DNA of 64,000 bases, from the NCBI RefSeq assembly GCF_030848575.1, contig NZ_JAVDDX010000002.1:1178001-1242000 (forward strand), given 5' to 3'. This document shows, one piece after another, positions 17,463-26,052 of the stretch. Within the stretch, counting starts at the first letter, position 1; the number at the start of each line of letters is the position of its first letter. The notes below the pieces were generated by a model. It was not told the origin of the DNA and made no database searches. It saw only the letters and a list, made by a program, of their open reading frames with translations. The stretch is from Haloarcula sp. H-GB4 (lineage in GTDB: Archaea; Halobacteriota; Halobacteria; Halobacteriales; Haloarculaceae). A program made the translations under genes and the position numbers.

Positions 17463-17484
17463 CCGGCTTCACAGAATAAGCCGG
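17463..17484. terminator. hairpin between convergent genes
   Basis: CCGGCTT (17463-17469) and AAGCCGG (17478-17484) make a 7-bp stem with an 8-nt loop, directly after the beta-propeller stop and before the converging response-regulator stop at 17498. Confidence 0.5.
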
Positions 17485-17497
17485 CGGCCGGACTTTC

Positions 17498-18607
17498 TTA
17501 CTGCGGTATTTGCTGTCTGTCGGCTTCTTTCAAAATAATCCCGTACCCCCGGAGCGCCCCGGACTCGTCAAAACTCGCGGAGAACGTCATGTCTGTCCAG
17601 CAGCGCGTGCCGTCCTGTCGGATCTGCAGCCCTTCGTGAGAGGCAGACCCCGCTGTTTTCGCTGTTTCGAGGAGCTGCTCCGGGAGGCCGTTCGCTATGT
17701 CTGACTCCTCAAAGAACGTCGAAACGTGCGCTCCAAGGATCTCTTCGACATCGTAACCCGTGAATTGTCGGGCACCATCGTTCCAGCGAGTGACGTAGCC
17801 CTCGTGGTCAAGGGTGAAGAAGGCGTGGTCGTCCATGGCCTCGATAAGAACGTCGAACTGAGTGCTCTGCCCCATCAACTGCATCCGTTCGGGTGTGATG
17901 TCCCGCGCTGTACACACGATTACCCCGTCGTCAGCGTAAGCCAGACGGTGGTTGGTAACGAGCCTGTCTCCGCCTTTCATCAGCCGAACGGTTTCGCCCG
18001 ACCAGTACTCGTTTTCTTTGACCGCTGGGATGATGTCGTTCTCTAGCCGGTCCGCTTCGTCGTCGTGGTACAGGATTGTCCAGTGTTCACCGTTCAGTTC
18101 ATCCTGCTCGTATCCAAATAGGTCCGCAAAGGCAGGGTTCACATACGAGAACGCCCCGTCCGGATCGATGAGACTAATGCCTTCGCTGGCGGTTTTCATC
18201 GCCCTGTAGCTACGATCGATTGTCTGGACAGCCCGGTACCGTTCAATGAGGTTCGTGATCCGATTGGCCAGGATGGCGTACTGGTCGATCCCGTGCTCCT
18301 TCTGGATGTACTCCGTCACACCAGCGGTAATGGCTTCACTCGCGATCTCTTCGCTCCCTTTGCCAGTGAAAAGGATGAACGGCAGGTCGGGTTGCTCCTG
18401 GCGGACTGCAGCTAGGAACTCCAGCCCGTCCATTCCCGGCATATCATAGTCTGAGACGATACAATCGATGTCCTCCGCCCGAAGAATCGCAAGACCATCG
18501 GTCCCGCTCGTTGCTGTTTGAACTTCGAACCGTTCGTCTTCTTGTTCAAGAAACTGGGCAGTCAAATCCGCAAAATCAGGCTCGTCATCCAGATGTAATA
18601 TCTTCAT
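17498..18607 (-). CDS. response regulator: receiver plus two PAS domains, no output
   Basis: 369 aa. Residues 1-120 are a CheY-like receiver (acid pocket LDDEPD, phosphoacceptor D53 in VSDYDMPGMDG, T-loop FTGKGSEE). Two PAS domains follow (~130-245 and ~255-365; SLIDPDGAFSYVNPAF and FTLDHEGYVTRWNDGA). No H-box, ATPase or DNA-binding domain is present, so it may be a sensor/adaptor that signals by protein contact, a layout common in Halobacteria. Promoter ATATTTAT (18653-18660) and an 8-bp dyad lie before the ATG. It stands alone; no kinase is adjacent. Confidence 0.88.
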   Translation of the reverse strand: MKILHLDDEPDFADLTAQFLEQEDERFEVQTATSGTDGLAILRAEDIDCIVSDYDMPGMDGLEFLAAVRQEQPDLPFILFTGKGSEEIASEAITAGVTEYIQKEHGIDQYAILANRITNLIERYRAVQTIDRSYRAMKTASEGISLIDPDGAFSYVNPAFADLFGYEQDELNGEHWTILYHDDEADRLENDIIPAVKENEYWSGETVRLMKGGDRLVTNHRLAYADDGVIVCTARDITPERMQLMGQSTQFDVLIEAMDDHAFFTLDHEGYVTRWNDGARQFTGYDVEEILGAHVSTFFEESDIANGLPEQLLETAKTAGSASHEGLQIRQDGTRCWTDMTFSASFDESGALRGYGIILKEADRQQIPQ

Positions 18608-18624
18608 TATTGTGGAGGGGCTGT

Positions 18625-18651
18625 CCTGTTCGTACTGTGGAATCGAACAGG
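18625..18651 (-). promoter_or_regulatory. 8-bp dyad at the response regulator start
   Basis: CCTGTTCG (18625-18632) and CGAACAGG (18644-18651) are perfect inverted arms 11 nt apart, between the TATA-like ATATTTAT and the ATG at 18607. The position fits an operator overlapping the transcript start. Confidence 0.4.
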
Positions 18652-18842
18652 GATAAATATCTGATCTAGTTATAAATTATATTATGAAAGCATGCCGCTG
18701 TGGCCCAGAATATGCATTATCACGCAAGCCGCGTAGGTGTCGTATCTATGAGTGTCAGGTGTGATATATTGTCAGAGGCGGGAGTCAGCCACGATGTCGG
18801 GGAATCGAAAAGAGGTTTAGCCCGGACAGCCACCCACCGCAC

Positions 18843-19697
18843 ATGATTATCCCCGGGGCAGACACGCAGGCGTTCGCGGCGACCCTCGCCGAAGCGACGG
18901 GCGAGCGGCTGGGACGGGTCGAGTATGAGCAGTTCCCCGACGGTGAGCACGTCGTCAAAGTCCCCGAAGCACTCTCCGGCGAGCGTGCTGTCGTCGTCGC
19001 GTCTACCGTCGACAGCGACGCACACCTGCAGTTGCTCCAGTTGCAGGACGCGGCCCGCGAAAGCGGCGCGAGTGAGGTCGTCACCGTCATCCCGTACATG
19101 GGCTACGCCCGCCAGGACGAGGCCTTCAAACCCGGCGAACCGGTGTCCTCGCGGGCGATGGCCCGCGCCATCTCGACGGGGACCGACCGCGTGCTGACGG
19201 TGAACCCCCACGAACCAGCCGTCTGTGACTTCTTCGACGTCCCAGCCACCAACGTCGACGCGGCAAGTGTTCTCGCCGACCCGCTGCCTGCGGACCTGCG
19301 GGACCCGCTCTTTCTCTCGCCCGACGAAGGCGCAATCAACCTCGCTGAGACGGTCCGGAACGCCTACGGCGAGGGTGAGACGGACTTCTTCCAGAAGGAT
19401 CGGGACTACGATACCGGCGACATCGAAATCAGCCCCAGCGACGCGCCAGTCGAGGACCGGGACGTGGTGCTTGTCGATGACATCATCGCCACTGGGTCGA
19501 CAATGAGCGAGTCCGTCGGCGTCCTCGGAGACCGCGACGCCCGGCGGGTGTACGTCACCTGCGTCCATCCGATGCTCGCCAGCAACGCCCTGACGAAGCT
19601 CAACAGCGCCGGCGTCGAAGCCGTCTACGGGACGGACACGCTCGAACGTGCCGTCAGCGAGGTCAGCGCCGCGCCGGTCGTCGCAAACCAGTTGTAG
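18843..19697 (+). CDS. prs: ribose-phosphate pyrophosphokinase
   Basis: 284-aa PRPP synthetase: ribose 5-phosphate plus ATP to PRPP and AMP, feeding purine, pyrimidine, His and Trp synthesis. Motifs: EQFPDGEHVVKV (~25-36), PYMGYARQDEAFKPGEPVSS (ATP loop, ~85-104) and the PRPP-binding VVLVDDIIATGSTMSES (~207-223). Length is typical of archaeal class III-like enzymes. A GTTTAG-like box sits ~25 nt before the ATG. A ~90-bp tandem repeat follows between it and ileS. Confidence 0.95.
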   Translation: MIIPGADTQAFAATLAEATGERLGRVEYEQFPDGEHVVKVPEALSGERAVVVASTVDSDAHLQLLQLQDAARESGASEVVTVIPYMGYARQDEAFKPGEPVSSRAMARAISTGTDRVLTVNPHEPAVCDFFDVPATNVDAASVLADPLPADLRDPLFLSPDEGAINLAETVRNAYGEGETDFFQKDRDYDTGDIEISPSDAPVEDRDVVLVDDIIATGSTMSESVGVLGDRDARRVYVTCVHPMLASNALTKLNSAGVEAVYGTDTLERAVSEVSAAPVVANQL

Positions 19698-19730
19698 TCA
19701 CTCCTTGTTTCGCCTCTAGCGCAGGAAGTA

Positions 19731-19904
19731 CTCCAACGCTTCCGCAGCCGCCATACTCTCGACTGCTCCTAGTCGCCGATCGCCTGTTCTGAGGGCGCTC
19801 GCCGGTCGCGTGCCGGACTAGTCCGACGCTTCCGCAGCCGCGACGGCTCTCGGCTCCTCTTAGTCGCCGCTCGCCTGTTCCGAGGCCTCTCGCTGGTCGG
19901 CCTC
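19731..19904. repeat. degenerate tandem duplication of the ileS 3' end
   Basis: Two copies, 19731-19813 and 19821-19904, align over ~84 bp with about one-nucleotide slippage and roughly 80% identity. The right copy is the last ~15 codons and stop of ileS plus downstream DNA. The left copy repeats the same codons (EQAIGD-stop versus EQASGD-stop on the minus strand), now outside the gene. Landmarks shared by both are GACGCTTCCGCAGCCG-like and TAGTCGCCG. It looks like a relic of recombination or slippage at the gene end. Confidence 0.8.
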
Positions 19905-22900
19905 GCACGGCGCAATCGCAATCTCCATATCAGTTCCTTCGACGTCCCACGTCTTGCGGTGGCCGTCCTTGACGCCGGCGAGTTCATCAGCCCGGACCTC
20001 CTCTTTAATCAGGGCTTCGTGCTCGCGGACCAGCGAATCGACGCGCTCGTCGTCGATAGCCAGATCCACGACAATGCGCTCCTCGATGTCCAGTTCGAGG
20101 TCCTTGCGCATCTCCTGCACCCGGCGGATGACCTCGCGGGCGTACCCCTCGCTCTCGATGTCCTCGGTGAGCGTGGTGTCAGCGTAGACGACGCCGCCGC
20201 CGTCGAGTGCGGTGAACTCTGTTCCGGTGACGCCGTCGGGCGTCTCGCGGCGGAACTCCACCATCTCCTCGGTGAGGGCGATATCCTCGTCGAGCGCGTC
20301 GCTCACTGTGCCTTCGAGGGTATCGAGTGACTGCTCGGTGACGCGGGCCTCGTTGAGCGCGTTCATCACACGGCCGGCGTCATCGCCGAAGGCCGGGCCG
20401 AGTTCGCTCATGTCGGCCTCGGCGGAGTACTGGAGTTCGCCCCACTCGTTGTCAGCGCCGACGACCTCAACGGCGCGGGCGTTGAGTCGGTCGGCGATGA
20501 TTGCTTCCTGAGCGCGGACCGCATCGGCCACGTCGTCGCTGTCCACATCGACGATGACACGAGTGACGGGCCAGCGGAGTTTACGTTCGGCCTGCTGACG
20601 GGCGTTCGAGCCCGCTTCCTCGACCTCGCGGACGACCTCGATCTCGCGTTCGAGCGCGGGGTCGTGAAGGTCGGCGTCGACCTCTGGCCAGTCGCACATG
20701 TGGACCGTCGGGTGGCCGGCGTCACCGGTGAGCGCACCGTACACTTGCTCGGCCACGAACGGCGTGAACGGGGCAAACAGCGCGGCCACGGATTCGAGCA
20801 CACGGTAGAGGGTGGCGTAGGCCGCCTGCTTCGAGGCGCTGTCCTCCTCTTCCCACATCCGCTCGCGGACGACCTGAATGTAGAAGCGGGAGACGTCCTC
20901 GACAACGAACTCGAGCAGTTCGTCGACCGCTTTGTCGTTCTCGAAGTCGTCCATCGAGTCGGTCATCGCCTCGGTCACGCTCTGGAGTCTGGAAAGCACC
21001 CACTCGTCGACGAGTTCGAGATCGTCGCGGACGTCCTCGACCGTCGTTTCCTCGGGGTCGAAGTCGTCGGCGCGCATGTACGGCAGCGGGAACCGGGCGA
21101 CGTTCCAGAGGATGTTCAGCCGGCGCTGCATCTCGGCGGTCTCCTCCCACGAGAAGTTCATGTCCTCGCCCTGCGCGGTCACCGACAGCAGGAACAGTCG
21201 CATCGGGTCGCGGCCGTGCTTCTCGATGACCTCATGGGGGTCGATGAGGACGCCCTTCGACTTGGACATGCCGCGGCCGTCGGGCATGTTGGCGTAGCCG
21301 TGCATCAGCACCTGCTTGTACGGGATTTCACCGGTTGCGGCGGTACTCATGCCCAGCTGGGACCAGAACCACCCGCGGGTCTGGTCGTGGGCCTCCATGA
21401 TGAGGTCGGCGGGCCACAGTTCATCGAAGTCCTCGGTCTGCTCGGGGTAGTTGACGGTCCCCCACGTCGCGACGGAGGAGTCAAGCCACACGTCGAACAC
21501 GTCGCCGACGCGGGTGTAGGTCGTGCCGTCCTCGGTGATGGTGAGGTCGTCGACCGTGCCCTTGTGCAGGTCGACGCTCTCGGGGTCGATTTCTTGCTCG
21601 ACCCGCTCGGCGAGCTCCTCGCGGTCGCCGACGACGATGGCGTCGTCCATGTCACCGCTCCAGTCTTCAGGAAGCCAGATCGGAATCGGAATGCCCCAGT
21701 AGCGCTGTCGCGAGACGTTCCAGTCCGGCGCGTCCTCGACGAAGTCACGGAAGCGGTTGTCGCGGGCCCACTGTGGGTACCACTCGCTGTCCTCGATGTT
21801 CGCCAGCAGTTCGTCCTTGATGTCGGTCACTGTGATGAACCACTGGTCGGTGACGATGCGGACGATGTCGGTGTCACAGCGCCAGCACTGCCCCTCGCGG
21901 ACGGTGTGGCCTTCCTCGCTGGAGAGCAGGACGCCCTTGTCGTCGAGGTCATCGATGACATCATCGTTGGCGTCGCGGACGAAGGTGCCGGCGTACTTGC
22001 CCGCGGCATCGGTGTAGACGCCGTCTGAGCCGACCGGACAGAATATTTCGAGGTCAAGTTCCTGGCCGCGTTCGAAGTCCTCCTCACCGTGGCCAGGCGC
22101 GGAGTGGACGAGACCAGTGCGGTCGGCCTCAACGTAGTCGGCGGTGTACACCTGCCCGGAGCCTTCACCCTGTGCGTGGTCCGGCACTTCCTCGGCCAGC
22201 GGGTGGTCGTACTCCCAGCCGACCATCTCCTCGCCGGACAGCGTCTCGACGACCTCGTAGTCGTCGTACCGGCCGGCCTTCAACACGTCCTCGACGCAGG
22301 CTTCGGCGAGATAGAGGCGTTCGGTGTCGCCGTCTTTCTCGGCGTCGACGCCCACGTATTCGAGGTCGCCGTCGGCGGCGACGAAGGTGTTGGCGACGAT
22401 AGTCCACGGGGTCGTCGTCCAGATGACCAGACTGCCCTCCGTGTCGCTCAAGGGGAACTTCACGTAAATCGACGGCTTGCCCACGTCATGGTACTCGACC
22501 TCGTTGTTGGCGATCCCGGTCTCACACCGTGGACACTGGTTGATGGAGCGCTGGCCCTGCTCGACGAGGTCGCGCTCGTGAGCCTGCTGGAAGCCCCACC
22601 AAGCGGCCTCCATGTACTCTGGGTTGACCGTCTTGTACGGCTCGTCCCAGTCCATCCAGACACCGAAGTCCTGAAAGTCCGTCTGGAGGCCTTCGAGTTG
22701 CTCTTCGGCGAAGTCTTTGCACTCCTCGATGAAGTTCTCCTCACCGAACTGCTCGATGTCTTTCTTGTTCTCGAAGTCGAGGCGCTCCTCGACTTTCGTC
22801 TCGATGGGGAGGCCATGCATGTCATAGCCCGGCCGGTCAGTGACGTTGTAGCCCTGCATCCGCAGGTAGCGGATGTAACAGTCCTTCAGGGTCTTGTTCC

Positions 22901-23084
22901 ACGTCGTCCCCATGTGGGCCGCGCCGGAGGTGTAGGGCGGCCCGTCAACGAAGAAGTAGTCCTCGCCGTCGGCCCGGTGGGCCTTCGTCTGCTCGTAGGC
23001 GTCGACATCGTCCCAGTACTCGAAGACGCCGTCCTCGACGGCGTCGGGGTTGTACTGGTCGTCGACAGCGGCGAAACGTTCCAT
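19860..23084 (-). CDS. ileS: isoleucine--tRNA ligase
   Basis: 1074-aa class I synthetase charging tRNA-Ile. HIGH-like motif GPPYTSGAAHMGT (~46-58), KMSKS-like GRGMSKSKGVL (~605), tryptophan-rich DYHGLP-equivalent GYDMHGLPIETKVE and a CP1 editing domain (TTTPWTIVANT). Zinc Cys pair at CPRCETGI. Start ATG 23084 is preferred over an upstream in-frame ATG at 23117 because TTTATT at about 23106-23111 lies near TATA distance. The last codons are duplicated downstream (see the repeat at 19731). Confidence 0.96.
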   Translation of the reverse strand: MERFAAVDDQYNPDAVEDGVFEYWDDVDAYEQTKAHRADGEDYFFVDGPPYTSGAAHMGTTWNKTLKDCYIRYLRMQGYNVTDRPGYDMHGLPIETKVEERLDFENKKDIEQFGEENFIEECKDFAEEQLEGLQTDFQDFGVWMDWDEPYKTVNPEYMEAAWWGFQQAHERDLVEQGQRSINQCPRCETGIANNEVEYHDVGKPSIYVKFPLSDTEGSLVIWTTTPWTIVANTFVAADGDLEYVGVDAEKDGDTERLYLAEACVEDVLKAGRYDDYEVVETLSGEEMVGWEYDHPLAEEVPDHAQGEGSGQVYTADYVEADRTGLVHSAPGHGEEDFERGQELDLEIFCPVGSDGVYTDAAGKYAGTFVRDANDDVIDDLDDKGVLLSSEEGHTVREGQCWRCDTDIVRIVTDQWFITVTDIKDELLANIEDSEWYPQWARDNRFRDFVEDAPDWNVSRQRYWGIPIPIWLPEDWSGDMDDAIVVGDREELAERVEQEIDPESVDLHKGTVDDLTITEDGTTYTRVGDVFDVWLDSSVATWGTVNYPEQTEDFDELWPADLIMEAHDQTRGWFWSQLGMSTAATGEIPYKQVLMHGYANMPDGRGMSKSKGVLIDPHEVIEKHGRDPMRLFLLSVTAQGEDMNFSWEETAEMQRRLNILWNVARFPLPYMRADDFDPEETTVEDVRDDLELVDEWVLSRLQSVTEAMTDSMDDFENDKAVDELLEFVVEDVSRFYIQVVRERMWEEEDSASKQAAYATLYRVLESVAALFAPFTPFVAEQVYGALTGDAGHPTVHMCDWPEVDADLHDPALEREIEVVREVEEAGSNARQQAERKLRWPVTRVIVDVDSDDVADAVRAQEAIIADRLNARAVEVVGADNEWGELQYSAEADMSELGPAFGDDAGRVMNALNEARVTEQSLDTLEGTVSDALDEDIALTEEMVEFRRETPDGVTGTEFTALDGGGVVYADTTLTEDIESEGYAREVIRRVQEMRKDLELDIEERIVVDLAIDDERVDSLVREHEALIKEEVRADELAGVKDGHRKTWDVEGTDMEIAIAPCEADQREASEQASGD

Positions 23085-23166
23085 ACCGGCACATTCGCCG
23101 CCTCCAATAAAGGACAATCGGTTATGTGTGTGCCGTTCGGACGGTACGGCCCCAATGTGGCGCTGG

Positions 23167-23337
23167 TCAGCGCTCGCGCTGGAGCAGTAACCCGGCTGTC
23201 TGCCCGCTGTTTTCGGTTATCGGTGCGACAACTTCCCAGCCGTCCGCGCCGAGGTCGTTCAGTTCGTCTGTCGGGACGCTACTGCTTCCGAACATCCCGG
23301 TGTCGATATCGAGCGTCTTGTATTCGTAGGAGGGCAT
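23167..23337 (-). CDS. DUF4177-like small protein
   Basis: 56 aa (MPSYEYKTLDIDTG...), with the family pattern of a Tyr-rich start, a Glu-Leu-Asn-Asp-Leu-Gly-x-Asp-Gly-Trp-Glu-Val-Val helix and a final LLLQRER strand. DUF4177 proteins are small, of unknown function. It is on the minus strand 82 nt upstream of ileS and divergent to the uracil-DNA glycosylase. Confidence 0.8.
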   Translation of the reverse strand: MPSYEYKTLDIDTGMFGSSSVPTDELNDLGADGWEVVAPITENSGQTAGLLLQRER

Positions 23338-23437
23338 ACAGGCGTCGTGACAGCGGCCACCAGCAAATGTCTTGGGCTCCGGGGCGGCGCATGCGCTGAC
23401 CGCCACCGATTTGCCACGCACAGCCCTCACGTCGCAT

Positions 23438-24061
23438 GTGCCAAAGTTCCCCGATGGAGCGAAGCGAAACGCCCTCGCTGAGGGCTGTCGGCGCTGCCCC
23501 GAACTCGCCGACAGTCGGACCTGTATCTCGTGGGGCAACGGCCCGCTGTCAGCCGACCTCGTCGTCGTTGGCGAAGCCCCTGCCGAGGGGGACCCCGAGG
23601 CCGAGCACTGGCAGGGTGGCAACCTGACCGGCATGGCCTACACCTCGCGGCGATCCGGGCGGAAAATCCGGGCAGTGCTCGCCGACGCCGGGTTCGGCCA
23701 CGACGACTGCTACTACACCAACGCGGTGAAGTGCCATCCGCCAGGGAACCGCGACCCGACCGAGACGGAGCTGGCGAACTGCCGGCCCTACCTCGTCAGA
23801 GAGGTCGAGACGGTCGAGCCGGCGGCGGTCGTGACGACTGGAAAACACGCGACGAAGACGGTACTGGCGCTGGACGACAACAGCCTTGACAGCTTCCTCG
23901 ACAGCGTGCTCGACCCGCGGCAAAGCGAGGCTCTGTGCGTGCCCGTGGTCCCGCTGCTCCACCCGTCGTATCAGGAAGTCTGGCTCTCGCGGCTGGGCTA
24001 CGACTACGGGGGGTACGTCGACGCCATCGCTGAGACGGTCGCGCGCGTCGCCGACACCTAG
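23438..24061 (+). CDS. udg: uracil-DNA glycosylase superfamily protein
   Basis: 207 aa from GTG 23438 (ATG 23372 gives 22 more residues but would leave only 34 nt for two divergent promoters). It removes uracil from DNA as the first step of base-excision repair. Motif A VVVGEAPAEGDPEAE (~50-64), a GLA-like GNLTGMAYT, NAVKCHPPGNRDP and motif B-like LLHPSYQ (~184-190). Cysteines C-x2-C (GCRRCPE), SRTC and the later KCHP/ANCRP suggest the [4Fe-4S] cluster of thermophilic/archaeal families 4 and 5. Upstream is divergent DUF4177. Confidence 0.85.
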   Translation: MPKFPDGAKRNALAEGCRRCPELADSRTCISWGNGPLSADLVVVGEAPAEGDPEAEHWQGGNLTGMAYTSRRSGRKIRAVLADAGFGHDDCYYTNAVKCHPPGNRDPTETELANCRPYLVREVETVEPAAVVTTGKHATKTVLALDDNSLDSFLDSVLDPRQSEALCVPVVPLLHPSYQEVWLSRLGYDYGGYVDAIAETVARVADT

Positions 24062-24095
24062 AACCTTCTTGTGACCGCCGGACGCAGGGACGACT

Positions 24096-24524
24096 ATGAG
24101 CGAGGACTGCATTTTCTGTCAGATCGTTGCCGGCGACATCCCCGGCCGCACCGTCTACGAGGACGACACCGTGCTGGCGTTTCTGGACGCCAATCCCCTT
24201 TCGCCGGGACATACGCTCGTTATCCCGAAGGACCACCACGAGCGGTTGAACGACACGCCCGCCGATGTGGCGAGTGCGGTCATGTCGACCCTGCACGAAC
24301 TCGTCCCCGCCATCGAGGCGGCCGTCGACGCCCCCGCCAGCACGGTCGCGTTCAACAATGGCGAAGTGGCCGGTCAGGAGGTCCCCCACGTCCATGGCCA
24401 CATTATCCCGCGGTTCGAGGACGACGGCGGCCGCCCGGTTCACGTGCTGGTCAATGACCGCCCTGACCTCTCCGATGACGAACTGGACGACATCGAGTCG
24501 GATATCGTCGCCGAGCAAGCGTAA
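24096..24524 (+). CDS. HIT family nucleotide hydrolase
   Basis: 142 aa of the histidine-triad family, hydrolases and transferases acting on nucleoside phosphoramidates or dinucleotides. The triad is HVHGHIIPR (~98-106), and the N-terminus has the zinc-like CIFCQIVAGDIPGRTVYEDD typical of Hint/PKCI proteins. It sits 34 nt downstream of the glycosylase on the same strand, probably in one transcript. The substrate is unknown. Confidence 0.92.
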   Translation: MSEDCIFCQIVAGDIPGRTVYEDDTVLAFLDANPLSPGHTLVIPKDHHERLNDTPADVASAVMSTLHELVPAIEAAVDAPASTVAFNNGEVAGQEVPHVHGHIIPRFEDDGGRPVHVLVNDRPDLSDDELDDIESDIVAEQA

Positions 24525-24566
24525 AATTCCGCATCTTTTTATCGAAAGATACGCCAACAGCGACGC

Positions 24567-25295
24567 ATGGGGGTTTCGACGCTCGCGTTCGTCGGGTGTA
24601 CCGGTGGGGCTGGAACGACAAGATTGACAGTCGAGACGGCGGCGACGCTGGCCCGGGGTGGACGGTCCGTCGCTGTCGTCGACGCAGCCTTTGGCACACA
24701 GGGGCTGGCAACATACGTCGATGGGCGACTTGACGCCGACGTGACTGCGGTGGCCGTCGGCGACGTTCCGGTCGACGACGCGCTGTTCGAGTGGAGTATC
24801 GACGCCGACGGGCGGGTCGCGCTCTGTCCGACCCACGCGCCGTTCGAGCGCCTCGCTCGCGCGAAGTCAGCCGAGAACGCACAGACGCTCGAACAGGCTA
24901 TCGAGGAGCTAGCCGACCGGTTCGACCACGTCCTGCTCGATGTGCCACCAATCGCGTCGAATCAGGCCGTCGCCGCTGCAACAACCGCACAGCGGCGGGC
25001 GCTCGTGGTGCCGGCCAGCCAGCGCGGTAGCGACCTGCTTCCGCGACAGCAGGGCCGACTCCGTGACATCGGAGCGCCGGCATCAGCCATTGTTGCCACC
25101 CGCGTGCACGGCGATACCGACGAATCCGTCGAGGATGCAGCACATACGGTCCCACACATCGAGCCGAGTGCGCATAGACCTCTTGTGACGGACCCGGATA
25201 CCGATGTTGCCCCGACTGTCGCCGCACTGGCCGAGGACCTGCTCGATATCGACCTCGGTCTGACCTTCGAGGACGACAGCCTGTTCTCCCGCTAG
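24567..25295 (+). CDS. MinD/ParA-like ATPase fold lacking P-loop lysine
   Basis: 242-aa protein of the MinD/ParA (SIMIBI) fold. Switch regions are recognisable (VVDAAFGTQGLATYVDG ~37-53; FDHVLLDVPPIASNQAV ~118-134). The Walker A stretch reads GCTGGAGTTR (10-19): the usual KGGVGKT lysines are Thr or absent. It probably binds nucleotide weakly or not at all, or functions as a decoy. The stop is nested with the convergent uspA stop in one CTAG. Its role and partner are unknown. Confidence 0.75.
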   Translation: MGVSTLAFVGCTGGAGTTRLTVETAATLARGGRSVAVVDAAFGTQGLATYVDGRLDADVTAVAVGDVPVDDALFEWSIDADGRVALCPTHAPFERLARAKSAENAQTLEQAIEELADRFDHVLLDVPPIASNQAVAAATTAQRRALVVPASQRGSDLLPRQQGRLRDIGAPASAIVATRVHGDTDESVEDAAHTVPHIEPSAHRPLVTDPDTDVAPTVAALAEDLLDIDLGLTFEDDSLFSR

Positions 25296-25306
25296 GGAAG
25301 CGGGAG
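25286..25306. terminator. bidirectional hairpin with both stop codons in CTAG
   Basis: CTCCCGC (25286-25292) pairs with GCGGGAG (25300-25306). The palindrome CTAG 25292-25295 provides TAG for the plus-strand ATPase and TAG for the minus-strand UspA gene. A shared hairpin at convergent ends could terminate both. Confidence 0.55.
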
Positions 25307-25666
25307 GACGATGACGGGGCGGTCAACGCGGGCGAGGAGGTTTCGGGCCGTCGACCCGACACCGTCACTATCGTCGGAACCGCGATGTGGGCCGATGAGG
25401 AGTTCGTCCGGGTCGTGCTCGGCGACAGCCGCCAGTATTTCCGTCACGGGCTCGCCTTCCCGTGTCTCCGTTGCGGGCATAAACGGCGCGAGCCGCGAGC
25501 GGGCGACGTTGACGGCGTCACCCGCGTCACGTGATGGGGCATCGGGGTCGCGGACGGCGACCACGACAATGTCGTCATCACCTGCCGGGTCGAGCCGGTG
25601 CTGGAGGTAGTCAGCGGCGGCCGCGGTGACGTGAACCGAGCTTGTGGCGAGCAGAAACGTCGTCAT
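25292..25666 (-). CDS. UspA-type universal stress protein
   Basis: 124 aa. N-terminus MTTFLLATSSVHV and C-terminus LLARVDRPVIVLPLP are typical of UspA. The ATP-binding loop is seen as LLIGPHRGSDDSDGVGSTARNLL (~98-120), roughly G-x2-G-x9-G-S/T. A longer frame (to 25909) exists, but the Usp homology begins at ATG 25666. Stress-related nucleotide binding is expected; the function is not known. Confidence 0.85.
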   Translation of the reverse strand: MTTFLLATSSVHVTAAAADYLQHRLDPAGDDDIVVVAVRDPDAPSRDAGDAVNVARSRLAPFMPATETREGEPVTEILAAVAEHDPDELLIGPHRGSDDSDGVGSTARNLLARVDRPVIVLPLP

Positions 25667-25808
25667 GGACGACTCTGCGGCGTCGCTCGGCTTCGGGCTT
25701 TCGTTCGTCAGCAACGCACCAAGGACAACTATACAGGTAGCAACAGACTCGGGGGCGTAGCATACACATAGTGAGTGGCTACTCATATACGGGACTCCTT
25801 GCGAAGCC

Positions 25809-25973
25809 ATGACCCTATCCGAAACCCCGGACCCGATACGGTTCGTCTGTCCGTTCTGTGAGCGGACGTTCGACCGGCCCCAATCAGTGTGTGATAGCTG
25901 CGATAGCACAGTCGTCGTCTCCGTGGAAAGTCAATCAGTGTACGACAGCATCCTTCCGATGTGTGGACATTAG
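25809..25973 (+). CDS. 54-aa double-CxxC zinc-ribbon protein
   Basis: ATG 25809 to TAG 25971-25973. Two knuckles, FVCPFCER (~13-19) and VCDSCDS (~27-33), give C-x2-C...C-x2-C, with extra CGH at the C-terminus. It belongs with the haloarchaeal small zinc-finger proteins (CPxCG-like). The function is unknown. It lies upstream of, and on the same strand as, the RNase-H-like nuclease, with an 79-nt gap. Confidence 0.65.
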   Translation: MTLSETPDPIRFVCPFCERTFDRPQSVCDSCDSTVVVSVESQSVYDSILPMCGH

Positions 25974-26052
25974 GACGGGTGGAACATGACGTACCGGTCG
26001 TCTGTCACGCGCACCGACGGGCTTACATACAGCCCAACCTGTACCCGAGAGC

